Below, piece after piece: positions 33,744-41,456 of a DNA stretch of 64,000 bases. Position 1 is the first letter of the stretch. The number at the start of each line of letters is the position of its first letter. The stretch is from JANNBN01 sp963763885. GTDB taxonomy: Bacteria; Actinomycetota; Acidimicrobiia; Acidimicrobiales; JANYDT01. Where the stretch lies: contig CAVXQD010000007.1 of assembly GCA_963763885.1 (NCBI GenBank), positions 1,860,001 through 1,924,000 of the forward strand. Reading direction: 5' to 3'. Under the pieces are notes generated by a model. The model saw nothing but the letters and a program-made list of their open reading frames with translations. It was not told the DNA's origin and searched no databases. The position numbers and the translations under genes are program-made.

Positions 33744-34678
33744 GGTGCCTGCGACGCTCCTGCGGCGATGACTCCGAGGTCCAAGTTTTCAAATCGCACT
33801 CGAAGATCTAAGTATGCAAACACCATGAAAGCGGCTGTCAGGGCCGTACCTAGTGCCGTGCCAAAGGCGCCGAGAAGGACCTGCACGATGAATCCGACGC
33901 CGTTGGCATTTGTCCCGATGGACTGGGAGATCAGGCTGAACGGCATGCTCACCAGGGTCGAAATGAGACCACCGACAATGATTAGGCCGAGCAGCGGCCA
34001 GAAGCGCCGAGCAGTGAGCACCCAACTGCGTCGCAGCGCTGAGATTGCGTCTGCGCGCTCTACCACCACAACTTGGGGGGCCACAGCAAACCTTGTCATG
34101 GTGAACAGGACGCCAACGAAGCAAGCAAACAATCCGAGAAGGTTGGCGAGTCCAGCAAGGATTACCGCGCCGATCAGAGCTGGTGCGAGGGCAAGCACGG
34201 AACGGAGACAGTCGCGAATAGGCGTTTCACGCATGAGGATTCTGTCGGTGTAGTAAGCGGTCAGAACGCCCTGCACGAGCGTCGCAGTGATGAGCATGAA
34301 GATCAGGGCCGGCAGCTCTCCACCGACGGCGCTGTTGAGGCCAGAAAAGTCCAAGGTGTCGCCCGGACCGAGTTCATTGGCTTGGGATTGAAAGCCCTTC
34401 AGCCAGTCTTGCAAACTGCCAGATCGTCGGGAAGTGAGGACTGAAATGATTTGAGATGGCAGCACAAGGACCAACGCGATGGGCAGCACGGCTTTAATCG
34501 ACCGCCACCAGAGTCTGAACCCGCGGTCGATGACGTCTCCGAAGTCAAGCGGGGGAGTTCCGGAACGAGGTGGTCCAACCCATTGGGGTTCCCCCCATTG
34601 AGGCTCTGGCGGCATGGGCGGAGGGCTGGGCCACTCAGGCTGCGATGGGGTGGGTGACGATGGTGGCTGCTCGGTCAC
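33740..34678 (-). CDS. Multi-pass membrane protein with proline-rich N-terminus
   Basis: A 312-residue protein, GTG start. The first 45 residues are rich in Pro, Trp and Gln (PSQPEWPSPPPMPPEPQWGEPQW), followed by DFGDVIDRGFRLWWRSIKAVLP and about six membrane helices. This layout is common in actinobacterial proteins related to the glycerophosphodiester phosphodiesterase membrane-domain family, but no enzymatic domain is present. It is coupled to tmk. Confidence 0.75.
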   Translation of the reverse strand: MTEQPPSSPTPSQPEWPSPPPMPPEPQWGEPQWVGPPRSGTPPLDFGDVIDRGFRLWWRSIKAVLPIALVLVLPSQIISVLTSRRSGSLQDWLKGFQSQANELGPGDTLDFSGLNSAVGGELPALIFMLITATLVQGVLTAYYTDRILMRETPIRDCLRSVLALAPALIGAVILAGLANLLGLFACFVGVLFTMTRFAVAPQVVVVERADAISALRRSWVLTARRFWPLLGLIIVGGLISTLVSMPFSLISQSIGTNANGVGFIVQVLLGAFGTALGTALTAAFMVFAYLDLRVRFENLDLGVIAAGASQAP

Positions 34679-34828
34679 CGTGCAACCGTAACCGGCGCAG
34701 ACCAGTCACCTCGGTTCACCAGTTCGCGTCAGCCGAAGGGAAAAGTTGTTTGCTCACAAACTGCCCCTTGCCTTTGTGACGAACGACACGTACCTTTGCA
34801 TTCTGTTCAGAACCTTGGGGGTCGAGAA

Positions 34829-35086
34829 ATGGGTTTGGCCGAAGAACTGTGGCAGCGCAAGGCTGCTTGCAAGGGCCCGCAATCAGCGATGTTCTTTCCA
34901 CCCGCTCACTTTGAGCGCAAAGAAGACAAAGAACGCCGTGAGCGGTCCGCCAAAACAATTTGCGCGCAGTGCAGCGTGCAAGGGGATTGCCTGAATTACG
35001 CCATCGAAATCCGTGAACCGCACGGCATCTGGGGTGGTCTCAACGAAAACGAACGCCGTGTGATGTTGGCCCGGGTCGCCTCGTAG
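34829..35086 (+). CDS. WhiB-family iron-sulfur transcription factor
   Basis: Started at the ATG at 34829 (MGLAEELWQRKAACKG) with GGGGG 8 bases upstream; 85 residues. Four Cys in the WhiB spacing (CKG ... CAQC ... CLNYA) bind a 4Fe-4S cluster, and GIWGGLNENERR is the family's turn motif before the basic tail. WhiB proteins occur only in actinobacteria. The gene order ArsA pair, WhiB, class A PBP within 13 kb recalls the mycobacterial Rv3679-Rv3680-whiB4-ponA2 region, though with insertions. Confidence 0.93.
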   Translation: MGLAEELWQRKAACKGPQSAMFFPPAHFERKEDKERRERSAKTICAQCSVQGDCLNYAIEIREPHGIWGGLNENERRVMLARVAS

Positions 35087-35180
35087 GCATTCAAAGGCAC
35101 ATCGGTCGCCGTCTTGGTTACGCGTCGTTTCATGCTCCGAAATCTTAGCGGGCCGTAACGCAGGCCATGGGTGCCCTGAC

Positions 35181-35198
35181 GGTGGCGGTGCCGCCACC
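35181..35198. promoter_or_regulatory. Perfect GC-rich palindrome upstream of nucleotide-sugar dehydrogenase
   Basis: GGTGGCGG and CCGCCACC flank TG, 15 bases before the start at 35214. It could be the terminator of whiB or an operator of the sugar operon. No T-run beyond TTGTC follows. Confidence 0.45.
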
Positions 35199-35213
35199 TA
35201 AGGTTGTCTCCTT

Positions 35214-36422
35214 ATGGCAGGTGACCCGGGGTTCAGCTCAGACGTCGTAGTCGTTGGTGGGTGTGGGCACGTTGGCCTCCCGCTCGCCATCGCTTTTGCG
35301 GACCGTGGGCTTCGTACTGTCTCATACGACATCAACCCAACCACCGTCGCCCTGGTCAACCGGGGACTGTTGCCGTTCGACGAACCTGATGCCGGACCGG
35401 TGATCCGGCGGGTTGTCGACAATTCTCTGTTCCGAGCCTCTACAGACCCCGCCGTCGTCTCCGAGGCAGCACATGTTGTCGTGGTCATTGGAACCCCGGT
35501 CGATGAACATCTCAACCCAGACGCCCGGGCGGTTCCCGATGCAGTAGCCGCTGTTCATCAGCACCTGCGTCCGGGGCAATTGCTTGTGCTTCGCTCCACG
35601 GTGTACCCGGGGGTCACGGCGCTCGTCGAGCAAGGGCTTTCCCGTGCCGGACTTGTCGACGTGGAAGTGGCGTTCTGTCCAGAGCGAATCGCTGAGGGTA
35701 AAGCGATGACCGAGTTGTTTGAGCTTCCGCAGATTGTGAGTGCTCGCACCGATGCCGCATTGGCCAAGGCTGAGAAGCTCTTTCGCCATCTCACCGCTTC
35801 GACGGTGCAGGTCACCCCGGAAGAAGCGGAACTCGCCAAGTTGTTCACCAACACGTGGCGGTACATCAAGTTTGCTGCCGCAAACCAGTTGTTCATGATG
35901 GCCAACGACTTCGGTCTGGATTTCGAACGTATTCGCCACGCCATCACGTTCGACTATCCCCGCGCTGCTGACATGCCCGGACCAGGCTTCGCCGCAGGTC
36001 CGTGCCTGTTCAAAGACACCATGCAGCTCGCAGCCTTCAACGACAACAAGTTCGTTCTTGGTCACTCGGCGATGCTTGTCAACGAGGGCCTTCCTCTGTA
36101 CGTCGTGTCGCGCATGGCGGCGCGGTTCGACATCGCCAATATGACCGTCGGTATTCTCGGGATGGCGTTCAAGGGCGAGTCCGACGACACTCGCTCTTCG
36201 CTGTCGTACAAGCTGAAGCGCATTTTGCGTTTCCGTGCCGCGAACGTGTTGTGCGCCGACCCCTATGTGCGCACCGACGCAGACCTGGTCGACGAGGCCG
36301 AGTTGCTTGAGCGAAGCGACGTGGTTGTGATTGGTGCGCCGCATCGCAGGTATCGCACGCTCGGCGCCGCCCAGCCAGTGATCGACATTTGGAACATCAC
36401 CGGCAACGGTGTGCGGATCTGA
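35214..36422 (+). CDS. UDP/GDP-sugar dehydrogenase (UDP-N-acetylmannosamine dehydrogenase type)
   Basis: NAD-dependent four-electron oxidation of a nucleotide hexose to the uronic acid. VVVVGGCGHVGLPLAIAFADRG is the Rossmann loop, EVAFCPERIAEGKAM a family block, and GPGFAAGPCLFKDTMQL carries the catalytic Cys near residue 264. The C-terminal domain has GMAFKGESDDTRSS. Length 402 fits WecC/VipA-like enzymes. It opens an operon with a glycosyltransferase and an epimerase; the sugar is not identifiable. Confidence 0.88.
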   Translation: MAGDPGFSSDVVVVGGCGHVGLPLAIAFADRGLRTVSYDINPTTVALVNRGLLPFDEPDAGPVIRRVVDNSLFRASTDPAVVSEAAHVVVVIGTPVDEHLNPDARAVPDAVAAVHQHLRPGQLLVLRSTVYPGVTALVEQGLSRAGLVDVEVAFCPERIAEGKAMTELFELPQIVSARTDAALAKAEKLFRHLTASTVQVTPEEAELAKLFTNTWRYIKFAAANQLFMMANDFGLDFERIRHAITFDYPRAADMPGPGFAAGPCLFKDTMQLAAFNDNKFVLGHSAMLVNEGLPLYVVSRMAARFDIANMTVGILGMAFKGESDDTRSSLSYKLKRILRFRAANVLCADPYVRTDADLVDEAELLERSDVVVIGAPHRRYRTLGAAQPVIDIWNITGNGVRI

Positions 36423-36430
36423 GCACGGCT

Positions 36431-37255
36431 GTGAACTACCTGCATCGCCGCGCATCTGACCCGCTTGACCAGTCGGCGCAAGAGGCCGAGTCCGACCCGC
36501 GGGTCTCGATCGTTGTCACCGTGTACAACGAGGGTGATTCGGTTGTCGATTGCCTTGACCGCATCTTCGAAGCAGTCCAACTTCCCTGTGAAGTGATTGT
36601 TGTCTATGACTCTGCAGACGACACCACGGCTCCCTTCGTCGAGGCGTATGCCCTGAGGGACCCGCGTGTCCGTCCCACGCTCAACACCCTCGGCCGTGGT
36701 CCAGCAAAGGCAATCCGCTTCGGGTTCGGCGTTGCCACCGCTCCGGTGATGGTGGTGACCATGGCTGACGGTTGTGACGACCCAGCCCAGATTGATCCGC
36801 TGGTGAAGTTGGTCGAGCGAGGTGTGGTCATCGCGTCTGCTTCGCGCTACATGCGCGGCGGCCAGCAGGTTGGAGGCCCGTGGTTCAAACAGGCGCTGTC
36901 GCGCACAGCGGGTAGAACTTTGGCCACCTTTGCCAGGGTTGGTACCAATGACGCCACCAACTCATTCAAGGCTTACTCCACGCAGTTTGTCCGCCAGGTG
37001 GGCATTGAATCCGACTCCGGGTTTGAGGTCGCTCTGGAACTGGTGGCCAAAGCACGTCGGTATCGTCAACCCGTCGCTGAGATCCCAACGATCTGGCTCG
37101 ATCGCACCTTCGGCGAGTCCAATTTCAAGTTGGCCAAATGGCTGCCGAAGTATCTGCGTTGGTATCGCTACGCCTACGGCTCGGCGCTGACGTTGCCTGC
37201 TGCTCCACCGCTTCAACCTGTAGCGCCAAATCTCCCCACCAGTTCCCCGAGGTAG
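36431..37255 (+). CDS. Glycosyltransferase family 2 protein
   Basis: Started at the GTG at 36431 (VNYLHRRASDPLDQ), 274 residues. VSIVVTVYNEGDSVVDCLDRI is the GT-A nucleotide-binding start, VIVVYDSADDTTAP and VTMADGCDDPAQI carry the metal-binding acidic residues, and DSGFEVALELVAKARR a later conserved part. It resembles dolichyl-phosphate-mannose-synthase-like enzymes but has no membrane helices. It sits 8 bases after the dehydrogenase stop and ends 2 bases before the epimerase start. Confidence 0.85.
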   Translation: MNYLHRRASDPLDQSAQEAESDPRVSIVVTVYNEGDSVVDCLDRIFEAVQLPCEVIVVYDSADDTTAPFVEAYALRDPRVRPTLNTLGRGPAKAIRFGFGVATAPVMVVTMADGCDDPAQIDPLVKLVERGVVIASASRYMRGGQQVGGPWFKQALSRTAGRTLATFARVGTNDATNSFKAYSTQFVRQVGIESDSGFEVALELVAKARRYRQPVAEIPTIWLDRTFGESNFKLAKWLPKYLRWYRYAYGSALTLPAAPPLQPVAPNLPTSSPR

Positions 37256-37257
37256 TC

Positions 37258-38292
37258 ATGTCATACACAGTGCTCGTTTCCGGTTCGGCCGGCTTTATCG
37301 GCGGTTACGTCGTAGAGGAATTGTTGGGTCGCGGCCATACCGTGATCGGCATCGACAACTATTCGAAATACGGCCAGGTCACCAAGAGCTACGACGACCA
37401 CCCCAACTACAAGTTCGTCAAGGGTGAATGCACAGACGTCGGCCTGATGACAGAGCTCGCCAGCCAGTGCGATCACTTCATCGCTGGTGCGGCGCTCATC
37501 GGCGGCATCTCGTACTTTCATGCGTATGCATACGATCTGCTGGCTACCAACGAGCGGATTATGGCGGCGTCGTGCGATGCAGCGCTCAAGGCATACGCAG
37601 GCGGCACCGGAAAGCTGCAAAAGGTCACCTACCTGTCGTCGTCGATGGTGTTCGAATCAACCGAGCATTGGCCCTCGGTCGAAGGCGACGAGCGCAAGGT
37701 GGCGCCTCCGTTGTCGTCCTACGGCTTCCAGAAGCTTGCCGTTGAGTACTTCGCCCGTTCCGCGCATCAGCAGTACGGCCTCCCGTTCACCATCGTCCGG
37801 CCATTCAACTGCGTGGGCATCGGTGAAAGCCGCGCAAAGGGCGAACACGAGGTGATGTCCGGCAACGTGCAACTGGCCATGAGCCACGTTGTGCCGGACT
37901 TGGTGCAGAAAGTTGTGAAGGGTCAAGATCCGCTGCACATTTTGGGCGACGGTTCACAGGTTCGTCACTACACATACGGTGGCGACCTCGCTAAGGGAAT
38001 TGCGGTCTGCATGGAGCACCCCTCGGCATTCAACGAAGACTTCAACATTTCCACCGCGGAAGGCACAACGGTGCATGACCTTGCCGAAATCATCTGGCGC
38101 AAGATCAAGGGTCCAGAAGTTCCGCTCTCACTGGTGAGTGACGAGGCGTACACCTACGACGTGCAGAAGCGCGTTCCATCTGTGGAGAAGGCGAAAGATC
38201 TTCTCGGTTTCGAAGCCACCACAACGCTTGAAACCATGCTGGACGAAGTGATTCCTTGGATTGTCGACGCGGTCAAAGCCGGCACCATCTGA
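37258..38292 (+). CDS. NAD-dependent epimerase/dehydratase
   Basis: Extended SDR of 344 residues from the ATG at 37258. VLVSGSAGFIGGYVVEELL is the nucleotide loop, LSSSMVFESTE the Ser region, and YGFQKLAVEYF the YxxxK catalytic pair. RPFNCVG and GDGSQVRHYTYGGDLAKG follow the nucleotide-sugar epimerase pattern. It probably supplies or modifies the sugar used by the preceding glycosyltransferase. The stop converges on selB with 7 bases between. Confidence 0.87.
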   Translation: MSYTVLVSGSAGFIGGYVVEELLGRGHTVIGIDNYSKYGQVTKSYDDHPNYKFVKGECTDVGLMTELASQCDHFIAGAALIGGISYFHAYAYDLLATNERIMAASCDAALKAYAGGTGKLQKVTYLSSSMVFESTEHWPSVEGDERKVAPPLSSYGFQKLAVEYFARSAHQQYGLPFTIVRPFNCVGIGESRAKGEHEVMSGNVQLAMSHVVPDLVQKVVKGQDPLHILGDGSQVRHYTYGGDLAKGIAVCMEHPSAFNEDFNISTAEGTTVHDLAEIIWRKIKGPEVPLSLVSDEAYTYDVQKRVPSVEKAKDLLGFEATTTLETMLDEVIPWIVDAVKAGTI

Positions 38293-38299
38293 GCAGGCG

Positions 38300-40036
38300 T
38301 CAAGCCTGAGGTAGGCGTGGTCCGGGGATGCGGAGGTCGCCGCGCCGACGGGTAATGCCGTTGGCGTCGAACCATCCAACGATGGGGAGGATGTACTTGC
38401 GGCTGGTGCCAAGTGCGTCTCGTATTTGCGCAACGGTGATGCCGTCGGGGTGTTCGACAAACAATCCGGCGGTGGTTCTCGCCGCATCGTCCAACGCTGC
38501 CGGCGCGAAGTGAAGGCCATCAGAAACAACGACCAGTTTTCTCCGGACAAGTTCCCGTAGTTCTCCACGGTCTACGCCGGTTGGCTCCGGTGGCTGGAAC
38601 GGTGATGCGAGCAATGAGGCGAGGTACGGGTGATCGGCAAGCGGGTCGACCAGTTCGCGTCTTTTCACTCTGCCGTCTCGCAACGAAATACCTTCATCGT
38701 GCAGATCTGGAAGCACGGCACGTTCGTGCTCGTCGAGTTGTGCCGGGTCCAGCCCAAGCGGACCGGCATCGTCTGTGTGCGTACGAATGCGCGCGAGCGA
38801 ATCTTGATACGCAGCATCGCTTACGGCCCATCGTTGGGCAACCACTCGGCCTGTCCAGGGGTATGGCGAGAGCCGAAAGAGTTGATCGAGTTCGACCCAG
38901 CTGCGGTCGGTAACGAGGCGTTCCACGGACCCGTCCGGGACAGTGCCGGCGGCCGCTCGGAGCGGGTCAACGTCGAGCACCTCAACGCCACCGATGGTCT
39001 CCTCACGGCCGTAGTCGCGCAGAATGCCACGGTCACCAGGAAGCAGCGGAATTTCCAGAGGAAGGTGCACGCGGACGAAGCCGCTTGCCCCACCAGCAAT
39101 GCGACCGTCTCCAAGCACGCGGACCCGTACCGGGAACTCCCCGCTGCCAATGGCGAGAGCAAAAGCGCCGCGTCGAGATACGTCATGGTCAACCGTGTGC
39201 AACACGTCCAGGCGCGCATCGAAACGGACGCATCGATGCCATTGCGATGGACGGACGAGTGCGTCGCCGCGTTGGAGATCCTCGTGGGACACGCCGCCCA
39301 AGTTGACCGCAACCCGGTTGCCAGGGCCGATGAGCGTTGCTTTGGTCCCATGACTTTGAATGCTGCGCACGCGCACCTGGTGGAGAGACCCATGACCAAC
39401 GACTGACAAGTCTTCGTCTGCGGTGATCTGGCCTCCCGTGAGGGTTCCGGTGACAACGGTTCCTGATCCTTTGGCGGCGAAGACACGGTCAATCCAGAGG
39501 CGCGGACGGCCACGGTCCACGGCTGCGGGTGTGCGTGCAACCAAGTTGTCCAGCGCCTCACGCAGCTCGTGAATGCCGACGCCTGCCGGAGCATCAACCG
39601 GCACGATACGGGCGTCCTCGAGGAATGTGCCGGCGACGTGTTCCTCCACATCCATCAACGCAAGCTCTCGCCACTCCATGTCGACGAGGCCGACTTTGGT
39701 GAGCACGATGAGGCCGTGACGAATGCCGAGCAAGTCCAGAATGCGGAGGTGCTCCTCGCTCTGCGGCTTCCATCCCTCGGTGGCTGCGACCACAAACATG
39801 CACGCGTCTATCGCGCCGACTCCGGCCAGCATGTTCTTGAGGAACCTGATGTGGCCGGGTACGTCGATGAAGGAGACCTCTGCACCGCTGGGCAGCGTTG
39901 TGTGACCGAAACCAAGATCGATGGTGAGCCCGCGTTCCTTCTCCTCCTGCCAACGGTCAGGGTCGGTGCCGGTGAGGGTTTGGATGAGTGTCGACTTGCC
40001 GTGGTCTACGTGGCCGGCAGTGGCGATGATCCGCAT
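38300..40036 (-). CDS. selB: Selenocysteine-specific elongation factor SelB
   Basis: GTPase delivering Sec-tRNA to UGA codons with a SECIS element. IIATAGHVDHGKSTLIQTLTG is the G1 motif, RGLTIDLGF and VSFIDVPGHIRFLKNM the G2 and G3 regions, VLTKVGLVD the G4 with Val-Gly in place of the usual Asp pair, a feature common in SelB. The C-terminal third should hold winged helices that bind SECIS (YILPIVGWFDANGITRRRGDLR). It follows selA directly (TGA then ATG), so the two form an operon. Confidence 0.95.
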   Translation of the reverse strand: MRIIATAGHVDHGKSTLIQTLTGTDPDRWQEEKERGLTIDLGFGHTTLPSGAEVSFIDVPGHIRFLKNMLAGVGAIDACMFVVAATEGWKPQSEEHLRILDLLGIRHGLIVLTKVGLVDMEWRELALMDVEEHVAGTFLEDARIVPVDAPAGVGIHELREALDNLVARTPAAVDRGRPRLWIDRVFAAKGSGTVVTGTLTGGQITADEDLSVVGHGSLHQVRVRSIQSHGTKATLIGPGNRVAVNLGGVSHEDLQRGDALVRPSQWHRCVRFDARLDVLHTVDHDVSRRGAFALAIGSGEFPVRVRVLGDGRIAGGASGFVRVHLPLEIPLLPGDRGILRDYGREETIGGVEVLDVDPLRAAAGTVPDGSVERLVTDRSWVELDQLFRLSPYPWTGRVVAQRWAVSDAAYQDSLARIRTHTDDAGPLGLDPAQLDEHERAVLPDLHDEGISLRDGRVKRRELVDPLADHPYLASLLASPFQPPEPTGVDRGELRELVRRKLVVVSDGLHFAPAALDDAARTTAGLFVEHPDGITVAQIRDALGTSRKYILPIVGWFDANGITRRRGDLRIPGPRLPQA

Positions 40037-41425
40037 TCAGTCGGCCTGGTGGTCAGCGGGGCTGCTGGTTGTGTGGAGACCTGCCAACGAGCCGATGATG
40101 CTGATGAGCAGCGCGTCGTCGAGAGGGTCAACCGTCCGAAGATCAATGACCGTATTGCCGTTGACGACGCGCCCGACGACGGGGGGACTCTGGCGACGAA
40201 GTTGTGCTGTCCGGTTTCCGCCAATAACGATTCCGTACGACGGGATCTCGGCGTCTGGAAGTGTGCCGCCTCCGGGTACGGAGTTGCAGGGGCAAGCCGT
40301 CACGTTGGCGAGTTGCAGCGCTTCGGCTATCTGCTCTGCGCGCGTACGAAGTGACTGGACCGACCGCACCGCCATCTCCCAGAACGGAACTTCCCGAGCG
40401 CGCCCATCGAGGTACTTGAGACAGATCTCTTGCAGCTCCGCCAACACCGTTCCGCCGGGTCGGAGTGCCCGCGCAAGTGGGTGCGACGCGCACCGGTCAA
40501 CGAGGTCTTTGCGTCCAGCGATAACCCCGGCCTGCGGGCCGCCCAAAAGTTTGTCCCCGGAGAACACAATGAGATCTGCACCGGCCTGCAATGTTTGACG
40601 GCTGGCTGGTTCTTCTGCAAGCCAGGGAAGGTCTGGAACGCTTCCGGACGCGTCGGCCAACCACGGCAGGCGGGCGTCGAGCAGACCGGAGCCGGTATCG
40701 ACAACCAACGGGATTCGACGGGGTCCAGCGACTGCCGCCAATTCACGGACGGTCGGTGTCTCGGTGAAACCGCTGATGCGGTAGTTGGACCGGTGCACGG
40801 AGAGGATCATGCCCACGTTGCTGGAACGGGTGGCCACGGCGCGTTCATAGTCCGATGCCCGCGTGCGATTGGTTGTGCCAACCTCGATGAGTTGGGCACC
40901 TTGTGACGCCAGTACATCGGGGATGCGGAACGCTCCGCCGATCTCGACCAGTTCGCCGCGGCTGGCCGCGACCCCTCGGTTTTTCGCGATCGCAGCGATG
41001 ACCAGCATGAGTGCTGCTGCGCAGTTGTTGACGACGAGCGCAGATTCTGCGCCGGACAGGGTTGCCAGCAACGAGGCAGCATGATTTCTCCGCGAACCAC
41101 GCTGGCCAGAGCCGAGGTCGAACTCCAAGGACGAGTACCGCACCGGCCAATTTTCCTGTTGCCGGTGATTGTTTCCTGCTGCACCGGGAGCACGGCCAAG
41201 GTTGGTGTGCAGCAAGGTGCCGGTGCCGTTGATCACCGTTTGCAGCAGAGAACGTTCCAACGCCGCAGCTGCATTGTGCGCAAAGAGTGCCGAGTTGTCT
41301 GGCTCGCTGGCCGCTATCGCGGAAGCAATTCCTTCCCGCGCCGCCTGCACCAATAGGGCGCGCGGAAGGTCAGGATGGGTGGGACCCAATTCCTTGGCCA
41401 GGGTATCGACCGAAGGGGGCCTCAT
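40037..41425 (-). CDS. selA: L-seryl-tRNA(Sec) selenium transferase SelA
   Basis: PLP enzyme converting Ser-tRNA(Sec) to Sec-tRNA(Sec) with selenophosphate. Started at the ATG at 41425 (MRPPSVDTLAKELGP), 462 residues. TVINGTGTLLHTNLGRAP is the family's N-terminal block, and VFSGDKLLGGPQAGVI carries the PLP-binding Lys. No selD and no selC tRNA gene are visible in the window. It is divergent from the class A PBP gene, with 31 bases between starts. Confidence 0.95.
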   Translation of the reverse strand: MRPPSVDTLAKELGPTHPDLPRALLVQAAREGIASAIAASEPDNSALFAHNAAAALERSLLQTVINGTGTLLHTNLGRAPGAAGNNHRQQENWPVRYSSLEFDLGSGQRGSRRNHAASLLATLSGAESALVVNNCAAALMLVIAAIAKNRGVAASRGELVEIGGAFRIPDVLASQGAQLIEVGTTNRTRASDYERAVATRSSNVGMILSVHRSNYRISGFTETPTVRELAAVAGPRRIPLVVDTGSGLLDARLPWLADASGSVPDLPWLAEEPASRQTLQAGADLIVFSGDKLLGGPQAGVIAGRKDLVDRCASHPLARALRPGGTVLAELQEICLKYLDGRAREVPFWEMAVRSVQSLRTRAEQIAEALQLANVTACPCNSVPGGGTLPDAEIPSYGIVIGGNRTAQLRRQSPPVVGRVVNGNTVIDLRTVDPLDDALLISIIGSLAGLHTTSSPADHQAD

Positions 41426-41456
41426 TCCTGCGAAGCTAGTGCTCGTGTTCCGGGCA

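Noticed and set aside
34746..34765. GTTTG/CAAAC repeat upstream of whiB
   Set aside because: Five-base arms occur often by chance and no second copy was seen.
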